From DASYQD01 sp963846495 (lineage in GTDB: Bacteria > Acidobacteriota > Thermoanaerobaculia > Multivoradales > JAIOJS01), in contig CAWJWP010000008.1 in the NCBI GenBank assembly GCA_963846495.1, positions 1-64,000 on the forward strand: a stretch of DNA of 64,000 nt. The letters run 5' to 3'. The notes under the pieces were generated by a model, which did no database searches, was not told the origin of the DNA, and was given only the letters and a program-made list of their open reading frames with translations. Positions within the stretch are counted from its first letter, which is position 1. Each line of letters starts with the position of its first letter. The position numbers were made by a program, and so were the translations under genes. Positions 43,023-53,653 of this stretch are shown here, in pieces.

Positions 43023-45050
43023 ATGCGCGGTCTTGCGATGCGCGAAAGCGCGTCGGCCTCGCCGAGGTCGATGCACACTGAGGCTGGCTCGCGGCTGCGA
43101 GTCCGGCGAGCCCCGCTGGCGCTCGCCGGCGCCGTCGCCGTCACGGTCGCCATCGCCGCGTTCACTTGGCTGAGCTTCCCGCCGCCGTTCGTCGCCGCCG
43201 CACGCATCGCTTGGCGGCTCGGGTTGCTGCTGGTGCTGCTCGGCGCCTTCCGCGGCTGGGGCGAGCTGCTCTGCCGCGCGCTCGGCGTGACGCGCGCTGG
43301 TCTGGTGGCGCGCACGGCGGCAGGCGCGGCGGCGACGGCCACGGTCGTCGGCTACCTCGCGCCTTGGTGGTTTCCCGATGCGCTGTTCACGACTCCCTGG
43401 CTGCTCGTCGGCTGGCTGCTCTGGCTGCCGCGGTGGCTGAAGCATCGCCGCTCTACAGCAGTGGAGACGAGCGACACGCCCACCGGCGCCACCGCCTGGC
43501 TGCCGTGGCTGCCTAGCCTTTTCTTCCTGCAGCTGCCGCTCGCCATCGCGCTGGCGCCGCCGGTGGGGCTCGACAGCCTCGTCTACCACCTCGGCATCCC
43601 GCAGCAAGCGGCGCTCTACGGCCGGCTGCTGCCGATGCCGTGGCTGACCTTCAGCTCGTTCCCGTTGCACGCCGAGATGCTCTACGGCGTCTCCCTGGCC
43701 CTCGATAGCGGCGGCGTGCTCGCGCAGCTCGTCCAGCTCGCCGCCGCCGTCGCTACCGTCGTCATCGCGGCGCGGCTCGCCGCGCGCGCTTTCGGCGCGG
43801 CGGCGGCGCCGTTCACGGCGCTGCTGCTCGCCAGCGCCCCGGTGCTCAACCTCGCCGCCGGGATGGCGGGCAGCGACTGGCTGGTCATCTTCTACGTTGC
43901 CTTGGCCCTCGAGCAGCACGCGCGCGCCGACGAGGAGCCGGCGGCGCGGTGGCTCGAGGCCGTCTTCCTCGGCGCTGCCGCGGCCACCAAGTACACGGCA
44001 CTGCCGGCGCTCGTGCTGCTCCTCATCCCGTGGCGGCGGCTGTCGTGGCGACGCCTCGTCGTACAGGGAGCGCTGGTCCTGGCGATGACGCTGCCGTGGT
44101 ACGGCCGCAACCTGCTGCTCCATCACAACCCGCTCCATCCCTTCCTCGGCGGCAGCCCGGCCGGCGCGGCGCTCAGTCATGCGCGCGGCGACGTCTCGTT
44201 GCTCGAGCGCCTGGGCCATTACCTGTTCGAGCCGCAGCTGATCGACGAGAACGTCGGCTTGCTGCTGCCGGCGGCGGCGGTGATCGCGGCCGTGATGCTT
44301 GCCGGCCGCCGCCGCGCGCCTCGCGCGCTGCTGCTCGTCGCGCTCGTCTACACGCTGGTGCTGCTCGCCACGCACGCCACCGTGCGCTCCTTCGGGCCGC
44401 TGCTGCTCGCGGTCGCCGTGCTCGGGGGTGGCGGCATGGCGCTGCTCGCCGAATCGCGCCGGTGGAGACGCGCGCTCTGGGCACTCGTGCTCGCCGTGCT
44501 GCCGCTCAACCTCGTCAACGTGCTCGTGGTGTGGGACCTCGACAACAACCGGCCGCTGCTCGCGCTGGCCGGGATGGAGCCGGTGGACGACTACCTGCGC
44601 CGCAGCCAGCCCTACCTCGACGCCTACCGCGCGCTCGGCCGCCACGCGCCGCCGAACGCGCGCGTGCTGGTGATGGGCGAGAGCCGCGTCTTTTTCCTCG
44701 ATCGGCCCGCCATCTACGGCTCGGCCGTCGACCCGTCGCCGTTCGCCCCGTTCGCCGGTACGCCGCCCGACGCGGCGACGGCGGCACGACGGCTGCGCGA
44801 CGCCGACGTGCGCTTCGTCGTGTCGTATCCGCCGCAGCTGCGAGTCGGCCCGCGCCCGCCCGGCATCCGCTGGGAGCTCGACTTCCACACCACGCCCGAG
44901 CTCGACCGCGCCTTCCGGCGGATGCTGGCGGAGCACGCGCGGGTCGTCTTCCACCGCGGCAACCTCTGGATCCACGAGCTCAGCGCGCCGCAAGCGAGCG
45001 GTGCTGCCGCGCCCGCGCCACCGCCGTCCGGCAGACGTGGCTCGTCATGA
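43023..45050 (+). CDS. Polytopic GT-C-type membrane glycosyltransferase-like protein
   Basis: 675 residues with about 11-12 predicted helices (for example LALAGAVAVTVAIAAFTWLS, ARRAFG-flanked helices, LLLPAAAVIAAVMLAGRR) and a soluble C-terminal domain. The acidic first-loop motif of GT-C enzymes is plausible at VGLDSLVYHLGIPQQAALYG, and AATKYTALPALVLLLIPWRR matches the later conserved part. Donor and acceptor are unknown; the setting between lipid A and heptosyltransferase genes suggests LPS or another surface glycan. Its stop overlaps waaF (ATGA). Starts at 43023, 43038 and 43074 are possible. Confidence 0.8.
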   Translation: MRGLAMRESASASPRSMHTEAGSRLRVRRAPLALAGAVAVTVAIAAFTWLSFPPPFVAAARIAWRLGLLLVLLGAFRGWGELLCRALGVTRAGLVARTAAGAAATATVVGYLAPWWFPDALFTTPWLLVGWLLWLPRWLKHRRSTAVETSDTPTGATAWLPWLPSLFFLQLPLAIALAPPVGLDSLVYHLGIPQQAALYGRLLPMPWLTFSSFPLHAEMLYGVSLALDSGGVLAQLVQLAAAVATVVIAARLAARAFGAAAAPFTALLLASAPVLNLAAGMAGSDWLVIFYVALALEQHARADEEPAARWLEAVFLGAAAATKYTALPALVLLLIPWRRLSWRRLVVQGALVLAMTLPWYGRNLLLHHNPLHPFLGGSPAGAALSHARGDVSLLERLGHYLFEPQLIDENVGLLLPAAAVIAAVMLAGRRRAPRALLLVALVYTLVLLATHATVRSFGPLLLAVAVLGGGGMALLAESRRWRRALWALVLAVLPLNLVNVLVVWDLDNNRPLLALAGMEPVDDYLRRSQPYLDAYRALGRHAPPNARVLVMGESRVFFLDRPAIYGSAVDPSPFAPFAGTPPDAATAARRLRDADVRFVVSYPPQLRVGPRPPGIRWELDFHTTPELDRAFRRMLAEHARVVFHRGNLWIHELSAPQASGAAAPAPPPSGRRGSS

Positions 45051-46078
45051 CGCTGCGCACGCTGGTGGTGATGCCCAACTGGGTCGGCGACTGCGTCATG
45101 GCGCTGCCGGTGCTCGACGCGCTCGCGGCAGCGGAGCGGCAAGTCGTCACGCTCGCCAAGCGGCACCTCTCGCCATTGCTGCGGCTCTCGCCCGCCGTCG
45201 CCGAGACGGTCGACCGCGGCGGCGACGATGCCGAGACGATCGCGCGGCTGCGCGACGCGCAGTGCCACGAGGCGATCGTCCTGCCCAACTCCATCCGCTC
45301 CGCCTGGCTGCCCTACCAGGCGGGAATCCCGTGGCGCTGGGGTTACCGCGGCGGCGGCCGCGCGCCGCTGCTCAAGCCGCCGGTGCCGCGGCCGCGCGAC
45401 GTGCGCCGGCGCGGCGGCCGGCTGCAGGTGGAGGACTATCGCGACCTGCTCGACGCGCTCTCGGTCGAGGCGCCGCCGCACGGTTGGGTGCCGCGGCTGC
45501 CGCGCGAGCCGGCCCTGCTCGCGCAAGGCGCCGAGCGGCTGCAGCGCGCACGGCTCACGGGCGACGGTCCGCTCGTCGGCCTCTTCGCCGGCGCCGAGTG
45601 GGGACCGTCGAAGCGCTGGCCCTGGCGCCGCTTCGCCGACCTCGCCAACCAGCTGCGGCGGCAGCGTCCGAACGTCCGCCAAGTGATCGTCGCCGGACCG
45701 AAGGAAGTGTGGACGGCGGTGCGCATCCACGAGGAGAGCGGCAAGATCCACCCCGTCATCGGCCCCGACCTCGACCTCGTCGGCCTCGCCGCGCTGCTCG
45801 CGCACTTCGACCTGCTGGTCACCAACGACTCGGGCCCGATGCACCTCGCCGCCGCGCTCGGCGTCCGCTGCGTGGCGCTCTTCGGTCCCACCGACCCGCG
45901 CCGCACGGCGCCCGCCGGCGAAGGGCATCGCGTGATGTACACCGACCGCTGGTGCTCGCCCTGCTTCCGCCGGCGCTGTCCCCTCATCCACCACCGCTGT
46001 CTGCGCGACATCGGGGTCGAGGCGGTGACGGCAGCCGCAATCGAAGTGCTCGCCGAGGCGGATACCGCGCGCTCGTAA
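45047..46078 (+). CDS. waaF: ADP-heptose:LPS heptosyltransferase (WaaF-like)
   Basis: GT9-family glycosyltransferase of the LPS inner core. N-terminal motif VVMPNWVGDCVMALPVLDAL, central FAGAEWGPSKRWPWRRFADL, and the signature TNDSGPMHLAAALGVRCVAL with FGPTDPRRTAP are all typical of heptosyltransferase II. The C-terminal CSPCFRRRCPLIHHRCL is a cysteine-rich segment also seen in this family. 343 residues, coupled to the preceding GT-C gene. With waaA and lpxK it shows that the organism makes a Kdo-heptose LPS core. Confidence 0.93.
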   Translation: MTLRTLVVMPNWVGDCVMALPVLDALAAAERQVVTLAKRHLSPLLRLSPAVAETVDRGGDDAETIARLRDAQCHEAIVLPNSIRSAWLPYQAGIPWRWGYRGGGRAPLLKPPVPRPRDVRRRGGRLQVEDYRDLLDALSVEAPPHGWVPRLPREPALLAQGAERLQRARLTGDGPLVGLFAGAEWGPSKRWPWRRFADLANQLRRQRPNVRQVIVAGPKEVWTAVRIHEESGKIHPVIGPDLDLVGLAALLAHFDLLVTNDSGPMHLAAALGVRCVALFGPTDPRRTAPAGEGHRVMYTDRWCSPCFRRRCPLIHHRCLRDIGVEAVTAAAIEVLAEADTARS

Positions 46079-46088
46079 CGCGTGCTCG

Positions 46089-46131
46089 GCACCCGCCATC
46101 CGGCTGCGTCGTCGGGCGGAACGGCGGGTGC
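46089..46131. terminator. Inverted repeat between convergent waaF and the carrier gene
   Basis: GCACCCGCC (46089-46097) and GGCGGGTGC (46123-46131) in the 63-base gap where two genes converge. No T-run; termination is inferred. Confidence 0.4.
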
Positions 46132-46141
46132 GGAACCCGCT

Positions 46142-46645
46142 CTACTCGAGCTCGAAGAGCAAATCGCCGCCCTCGACGGCCTGTCCCGGCGTCACGCAGA
46201 CGCGCTTCACCACGCCGTCGTGCTCGGCCTGGATCTCGTTCTGCATCTTCATCGCTTCGAGCACCAGCACGCCTTCGCCGGCGCGCACCGTCGCGCCTTC
46301 CGTCACCAGCACCGAGACGACGCGGCCCGGCATGTAGGCGGTGACCTGCTCGCGCCGCCGCGCGCCGCCGCGTGAGGCGCCCTGCCGCGCCAGGTGGGTC
46401 AGCGGATCGGTGACCTCGGCGAGCACGCCGCCGCGCACGCTCGACACCCACCAGCGGCCGGCGCCGCGCGGCAGCACCGCCACCTCGAACTGCTGGCCGC
46501 CGACGAGGATGCTCCAGTGCCGCGGCCCCACCGCAGCCTGGTTGACGTCGTAGGCGCTGTCGCCGACGTGGACGCGCAGCCGCTCGCCCTGGCGCTCGAC
46601 GCGCACGCGCTCGGTGCGGCCGGCGACGGTGACGATCAGCTCCAC
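46142..46645 (-). CDS. Biotin carboxyl carrier protein/domain
   Basis: 167 residues ending in a biotinyl domain with the modified lysine in VLEAMKMQNEI, flanked by GRVVSVLVTEGATVRAGEGV and the C-terminal PGQAVEGGDLLFELE. The N-terminal half (RVHVGDSAYDVNQAAVGPRH) is the beta-domain found beside carriers of acyl-CoA carboxylases. The GTG at 46645 is 20 bases after the biotin carboxylase stop, so the two form a carboxylase pair. Confidence 0.92.
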   Translation of the reverse strand: MELIVTVAGRTERVRVERQGERLRVHVGDSAYDVNQAAVGPRHWSILVGGQQFEVAVLPRGAGRWWVSSVRGGVLAEVTDPLTHLARQGASRGGARRREQVTAYMPGRVVSVLVTEGATVRAGEGVLVLEAMKMQNEIQAEHDGVVKRVCVTPGQAVEGGDLLFELE

Positions 46646-46664
46646 GTCGTGCGCCTCACCAGCG

Positions 46665-48209
<1,545 letters not shown>

Positions 48210-48218
48210 GGGGCGGCG

Positions 48219-48224
48219 ATGCTA
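48219..48224 (-). promoter_or_regulatory. -10 box TAGCAT of the biotin carboxylase operon
   Basis: TAGCAT on the minus strand ends nine bases before the ATG at 48209, with no Shine-Dalgarno between. Confidence 0.5.
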
Positions 48225-48253
48225 CCGCAGCGGCCGCGAGCGTCCCCGCCGCC

Positions 48254-49699
48254 TCAGCCGCCCGCAGGCTGGCGGTGGAAGACGTACCAGTTCCAGCCCG
48301 ACAGCCGGGCGTACGGGAACACCGCGGCGAGGCGGTAGCGCCGTCCGGCGGCGAGGAAGGCGGCGGGCGGCGGCTCCTCGTCGGCGAAGACGTGGCAGAG
48401 GAACCACTCGGGCCCGCCCGGCGGCCACCGCCGCTCGGGCAGGTACACGAGCCGCCTGCCCGGCGGCATCAGGCGCGCGTAGTGTTCGAGCACCAGCCCG
48501 TTGCGGAAGTCGTAGTCGGATCCGACGGTGATGACGGGCGCCGTGGAGCGCTCGGCCATGAAGCGGATGGCGGCCGTGTAGTTGCCGCGGCCGCGGGCGA
48601 GCAGCGCGGCGGCGAGCCACGCGTTGCCGACGACGATGGCGCCGAGCAGCACCAACGCCGCGAGGCGTGCTGCCGCGCGGCCCGCGAGCAGCCGGTCGAA
48701 GCAGAGAGCGACGAGGAGCAGCAGCAGCGTTACCGGGAGCAGGAAGAAGCGCTCGTAAAGCACGCGCGGCGGATCGAGGAGCAGCTGGCAGGCGGGCGAG
48801 AGCAGGATGGCGACGAGGAAGAAGATCCACTCGCCCGCGCCTTCGCGGTAGAGCACCACGAGCGCGACGAGGAAGGCGGCGACGCCGACGACGAGCGCCA
48901 AGGTCGCCAACCAGCCGCTCTCCGGCGCGCCGAGGGCGAGCGCCACGGTGCTCCTCACCACCCGCGGCAGCGAGTAGGGCGTGTCGCCGCCGACGAAGAG
49001 CTGGCGCAGGTCGATCCACCAGAAGGCGGCGAGGAAGAGCGCCACCGGCGCGTGCGGCCGGGCAAGGAACAGCAGCTTCTGGCGCCACGAGAGCGGCGCA
49101 CGTACGGCCCGCCAGAGCGACCACGCCGCCGCCCCGGCGTAGACGTGCAGGAACGTGAGGTGAGACAAGAAGCCGAGCGCCGCGCAGAGCGCGAAGGCCG
49201 CCGCATCGCTCCATCCGGTATCGCTAAATCGCGCGCGCTCGTGGTAGCGCCGCAGCGCCACGAAGGAGAGCAGCGCGAAGAGCACGGCGAAGGAGTAGCC
49301 CCGCGCCTCCGACGAATAGTGGACCACCAGGTACGAGCTGCCGACGAGCAGCATCGCCAGCAGCGCGGCACGCCCGCCCCGGCGGCGCATGATCGCCCCG
49401 GCTACGGCGACCGCGGCGACGCCCGCGAGCGCCGCGGGCAGGCGGTAGAGCCATTCATGGTCGAGCTCGCCGAGGGCGCGGAGCAGGAGAGTGTTGAGGT
49501 GGTGGTTGTTGCCGTGGTGAAGGCCGGTGAAGACGTGCAGGGGGTTGGGGATCATCTGCGCCAGTCGGAGCGACCAGATCTCGTCGAGCGATAGGTCGCC
49601 CAGGCTGCCGCCGAGGCGCAGCAGCAGCGCGGCGAGCAGGAGGGCGCCGGCGAAAAGCTGGTAGCGGGCGGCGGGCGGCGAGTCGGACGAGTCGCGCAC
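48254..49699 (-). CDS. GT-C/PMT-like membrane glycosyltransferase
   Basis: 481 residues, about ten helices. The first periplasmic loop carries SLDEIWSLRLAQMIPNPL, the Asp-Glu signature of GT-C transferases, followed by HHGNNHHLNTLLLRALGE and LYRLPAALAGVAAVAVAGAI, a layout close to GT39/ArnT-like enzymes. Acceptor and donor are unknown. The GTG start at 49699 lies nine bases past the flavoenzyme stop, so it is co-transcribed with the flavoenzyme and YfhO-like genes. The C-terminal soluble part has APVITVGSDYDFRNGLVLEH. Confidence 0.82.
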   Translation of the reverse strand: MRDSSDSPPAARYQLFAGALLLAALLLRLGGSLGDLSLDEIWSLRLAQMIPNPLHVFTGLHHGNNHHLNTLLLRALGELDHEWLYRLPAALAGVAAVAVAGAIMRRRGGRAALLAMLLVGSSYLVVHYSSEARGYSFAVLFALLSFVALRRYHERARFSDTGWSDAAAFALCAALGFLSHLTFLHVYAGAAAWSLWRAVRAPLSWRQKLLFLARPHAPVALFLAAFWWIDLRQLFVGGDTPYSLPRVVRSTVALALGAPESGWLATLALVVGVAAFLVALVVLYREGAGEWIFFLVAILLSPACQLLLDPPRVLYERFFLLPVTLLLLLVALCFDRLLAGRAAARLAALVLLGAIVVGNAWLAAALLARGRGNYTAAIRFMAERSTAPVITVGSDYDFRNGLVLEHYARLMPPGRRLVYLPERRWPPGGPEWFLCHVFADEEPPPAAFLAAGRRYRLAAVFPYARLSGWNWYVFHRQPAGG

Positions 49700-49707
49700 C
49701 GCCGTGG

Positions 49708-51028
49708 CTACGGCTGCGGCACCGCGGCCTGCAGCGGCCGCCGCGCGTCACAGGCGGGCGCGATCGCCGGCGGCTTCTTGCCCTTCGCCATCCGCTTGCG
49801 GTGACGCTCGACGCCCATGAAGAAGAGCTTCTCGAGCGCGCGCTGGTAGAGCGACTGTCGGAAGACGCCGCCGGCGAGGGCGGAGACGACCGCCGCGCGC
49901 ACCGCCTCGAACGGCGGCTCGGTGGCGAAGATGCCGACGAAGGCGGGGTCGTAGTAGCCGAGGATGTAGCGGCGGAAGCGGTCGAGACCGCGGCGCGCGA
50001 AGCGCTCGTAGCCCGCGAGGTCGCCCTCGTCGAGGCGGCCCTTCTTCGCCAGCAGCGCGGCGACGTCATCGGCCGCGCGCGTGGCGGTGGTGAGGGCCAC
50101 GTGCACGCCGGAGGAGAAGACGGGGTCGAGGAAGCAGGCGGCGTCGCCGACGGTGACCCAGCCCGGCCCGTAGAAGCGGCGCAGGCGGTAGGAGAAGTCG
50201 GCGAGTGGGTGCACCTCTTCGATGCGCTCGGCGCCGGCGACGCGGCTCGCCACCTCGGGCGAGGCGGCGAGCAGCTCCTCGTAGAGCTCGTGCAGCGGCC
50301 GCCCGCGCCGCTCCGCCATCACGCCGCCTGGAAAGACGACGCCGACGCTCGTCGTCTCGGCGTCGAGCGGGATCATCCAGTACCAGCCCGCCGGCCCGCC
50401 GACGACGAGGATGTCGCCGCCGTCGCGGCCGAGCGCCATGCGCGCGCCGCGGTAGTGCGAGAACATCGCCGCCTGCCGCAGCACCGGGTCGCGCTCGCGG
50501 ATCTTGAGCTGGCCGCCGAGCATCGCCTCGCGGCCGGTGGCATCGAAGACGACCTTCGCCGTGACGTCTTCCTCGCGGCCGTCGGCGTGGCGCACGCGCA
50601 CGCCGGTGGCGCGGTCGCCGTCGAAGCGCACGGCGAGCACGTCGACGCCTTCGCGCACGTCGGCGCCCTGCTCGGCGGCGTTCCGGAGCAGCAGATGGTC
50701 GAACTCGGCGCGGCGCACCTGGAAGGCCTGCGGCGGCGGCTTGCGGCCGACGCCGCCGGCGAAGGTGATGTGGTTGCTGCCGCCGTCGGGCTCGAAGGTG
50801 AAGTGGGCGCCCCACTTGCGCTGGAAGCCCTCGGCGCCGATGCGGTCCCACACGCCGAGGCGGCGCAGCAGCGGCTCGCTGTGCGGCAGCAGCGACTCGC
50901 CGACGTGGAAGCGCGGGAAGCGCTCGCGGTCGTAGACGCCGCACCGAGCGGCCGGCGCGGGCGAGCAGCGCGGCGGCGGTGCTCCCCGCCGGCCCGCCGC
51001 CGATGACGACCGCGTCGAGCTCGCTCAT
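49708..51028 (-). CDS. Flavin-dependent halogenase-like FAD oxidoreductase (one frame break)
   Basis: FAD enzyme of about 440 residues. N-terminal dinucleotide motif VVIGGGPAGSTAAALLARAG; after a break near 50945 it continues RERFPRFHVGESLLPHSEPL, then GFQRKWGAHFTF, then GWYWMIPLD, then GWVTVGDAACFLDPVFSSGV. The WxWxIP motif (here WYWMIP), the GESxLP motif and a Lys at the position used in flavin halogenases are all present, so halogenation chemistry is possible; many related enzymes are uncharacterised or act as reductases. The start overlaps the YfhO-like gene's stop (ATGA). Confidence 0.8.
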
Positions 51029-53555
51029 GAGGGCGGCAACGGTAGCAGGTGGCGGCGCCGGCGCCACGGCGAGACAAGCAGCAGCAGCGCGAGGAGACCG
51101 GCGGCCGCGCCCCACATCGCGCAATGCAGCGGCGCGCGGTCCACCCACAGCTCGACGCGGTGCGGACCGGCGGGCACGGCGACCGCCATGCGGTGGAGGT
51201 CGGCGGCGAGCACCGGCGTCGCGCGGCCGTCGACGTTGGCGCGCCAGTGCGGCTGCCAGGCGCGCTGCACGACGAGCCAGCCGGGGCGCGTGTCGTCGCT
51301 CGCTATGTGGAAGGACTCGACGGTTGCGCGCTCGAGCGTGGCGCGGCCGGCGCCGGGCGGCGCCGCCGACGCGGGCTCGGCGAGCACCACTTCGGCGCTC
51401 GGGTCGAAGCGCGGGTCGAGGAGGATGGCCACCGCGGCGCCGGGATGCTTCGCCACTCGCGCGCCGGCGACTCGCCGCACCTCCGGCACCGCGCCCTCGA
51501 TGCGGTGGACGAAGATGGGAGCCAATGGTCCCGACGCGCGTGCGACGAGCGGTACACCAGTGACGCCTGCGGCCAGCGGGCGATCGAGCAGCAGCGCTTC
51601 GACTCCCCACACGCGCAGCAGGCGCAGCCGTCGCGCGTCGTCGAGCCCGCGCAGCGACTCGGCGGCGAGGCGAGTGAGGACGCCGTCGAGACCTTCCGGC
51701 GAGCGCGCCAGCTCGTAGCGCCAGCCGAGCGGCACGCCGACGAGCGGGAACCCCGACTTCGCGCCCTGCCGCACCAGCCACCGCCCCTCGCCGCGCGGCA
51801 ACGGCCGGCCGCGCGCCGGACCGAAGAGACGGCTCATGCTGCCGTGAGCGACGCGAGTCCCGGCCGGCAGCAGCGAGGCGAACGCGGGCGCACGCGAGTA
51901 AGGAGCGGCGCGGTCGCGCGGCATCGTCGCCGGCGCGAGCAGCATCAGCTGCGCGCCGACGTGGAGCGCGAGCATCGCGGGCGCGACGAAGCGCATTCGC
52001 GCGCCGCGCGAGGCGAGCCACGCCAGCAACAACGCCAGCGCGCCGAGCGCCGCGCAGGTGATCGCCCAGCGCGTCGGCTCGCCGCTGACCAGCTGGCGTG
52101 GCGTCGAGCGCGCCAGCTGGCGGACCATCCACGCCTGCAACGCGGACGAGAACGCGGCCGTCACGGCGGCGGCGAGCAGCAGCGTCGCACCGAGCGCGAG
52201 GAGCGCGCCGCGCAATCGCTTCACCGCGGCTCGCTCGCCGAGCACGAGCGCTCGCTCCCAGCCGATCGCCGCGAGCGCCGAGAGCGCGAGCGCCACCAGC
52301 AGCCACGCCTTGACCGGGAAGCGCACGATGCTGTCGCCGGCGAGCGACGCGAGCCAGTCGAGCAACGGGTTGAAACGGCCGAGCGCGACGAAGAGACCGA
52401 GCCCGAGCGCCGACCAGGCGAAAGCGCCCCCGCGTCCCCGCGCGCGGCCGGCGGCGAGCGCGAGCGCCAGCGGCAGCAGTCCGGGGTAGAGCGTGACGAG
52501 GAACGGCAGGTTGCCGGTGTGGAAGCGGTGCCCCCAGAAGCCACCCGGCCCGCCGCGGTCGATGCGGCCGAAGGGCAGCGGCAATAGCTGTTCGACGAGC
52601 TGCCGCGGGTCCCAGCTGCCGATCGTGCTCGCCACCGCGTCGTAGCCGCGCACGCCGCGCGTCGACGTGGGCAGAGCGCGCAGCAGCTCGACGATCTGCG
52701 GCGCGGCGACGGCCGTGCCGGCGACGATGCCGAAGAGCAGGAGCGGTAGCCATCGCGAGCGTTCGCCGACGGCGCTTGGATCCCGCCGTACGAAATCTCT
52801 CTGCTGTCACTGCGAGGAGCGGAGCGACGAAGCAGTCTCGACCATCGAGATCGCCACGGGCGCTCCGCGCCCTCGCGATGACGGGAGTTGTCGTCTGCTC
52901 CACTGACGAACGCCAAAGCCGAAACCGCACCGCCGAGCGCCACGGCGGCGAACGCCGGATCGCCGCCGAGCAGCAGCAGCGACCACAGCCCGCCGGCCGC
53001 TGCGGCCATGCGCGCGCTCGTACCGTCGCGCGCCGCTAGACAGGCGGCGACGAACGCCGGCGCCAGCGCCGCGCCGGGCACGAGGTCGTAGAAGCTCATC
53101 TGCGAGAGGAAGAAGCCGCTCGTCGCGTAGACCGCCCCGCCGGCCCACGCCGCTTCGCGGCCGCAGCCGAGCCGCCGCGCCAGCCAGGCGAAGCTCCATG
53201 GCGCAAGCAGGAAGTGGAGCCAGAAGTGCGCGTTCAGCGACCAGATCGACGACGCCGCAAGGTAGATCACGTTCGTCGGATAGAGCGGCGCGCCGTTGGG
53301 GTTGCCGAGCAGCGGCTGGCCGCCGCCGCGCTGGACGTCGAGCACCGGCAGCGACCCCTCGCGCAGCGCCGCCGCCTCGGCCTCCTTCATCGCCAGATGC
53401 GTGGCGAGCACGTCGCGCAGGAAGAGCGTGTCGCGCCCGACGATCAGCGAGCCGACGGCGACGAGCTGCAGCAGCACGACCGGCGCGACGAGCAGCAGCC
53501 ACGGCGCGAGCGGTCGCCGCGTCCGCCGCCCGCTCGCGCGTCGGGAGCGGCTCAA
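51025..53555 (-). CDS. YfhO-like polytopic membrane protein, interrupted by a REP-like element
   Basis: Large membrane protein (about 840 residues) of the YfhO type, GT-C-like, with the opening APWLLLVAPVVLLQLVAVGS, then LFLRDVLATHLAMKEAEAAA, GGGQPLLGNPNGAPLYPTNV and AHFWLHFLLAPWSFAWLARR. After GAVSALAFVSGADD the gene contains a palindromic element (52800-52886) and resumes in another frame as WLPLLLFGIVAGTAVAAPQI, continuing to the stop at 51025. Start TTG 53555; an ATG at 53595 in another frame (MTEPVEPATPRA) would need an indel. The paralogue at 61.9 kb lacks the element. Confidence 0.78.
52800..52886. repeat. REP/MITE-like palindromic element inside a coding region
   Basis: CTGTCACTGCGAGGAGCGGA at one end and CGCTCCGCGCCCTCGCGATG at the other form an almost perfect inverted repeat of about 22 bases enclosing GCGACGAAGCAGTCTCGACC. 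This matches a family of dispersed palindromes widespread in environmental bacteria (consensus-type TCATTGCGAGGAGCGAAGCG, from memory). It sits in a cytoplasmic loop of the YfhO-like protein. Confidence 0.8.
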
Positions 53556-53633
53556 ACGCAGCGCGCGGCGTCGCGGGTTCGACCGGCTCAGTCATCCGCA
53601 AGTGGGCGCAAGTGGACGTCGGGGATGCGTGCG

Positions 53634-53639
53634 TACAAT
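53634..53639 (+). promoter_or_regulatory. -10 box TACAAT of the UbiA-family gene
   Basis: TACAAT lies 14 bases before GTG 53654 and 29 before ATG 53669; any 5' leader would be very short. No clear -35. Confidence 0.45.
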
Positions 53640-53653
53640 ACCCGCCCTTCATC

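Noticed and set aside
40557..44993. Antisense open frame of 1478 codons over waaA-end, lpxK, acyltransferase and GT-C genes
   Set aside because: Composition is charged and repetitive (Arg, Glu, Gly), no domain is recognisable, and well-conserved genes lie on the opposite strand. Long antisense frames are expected at this GC content.
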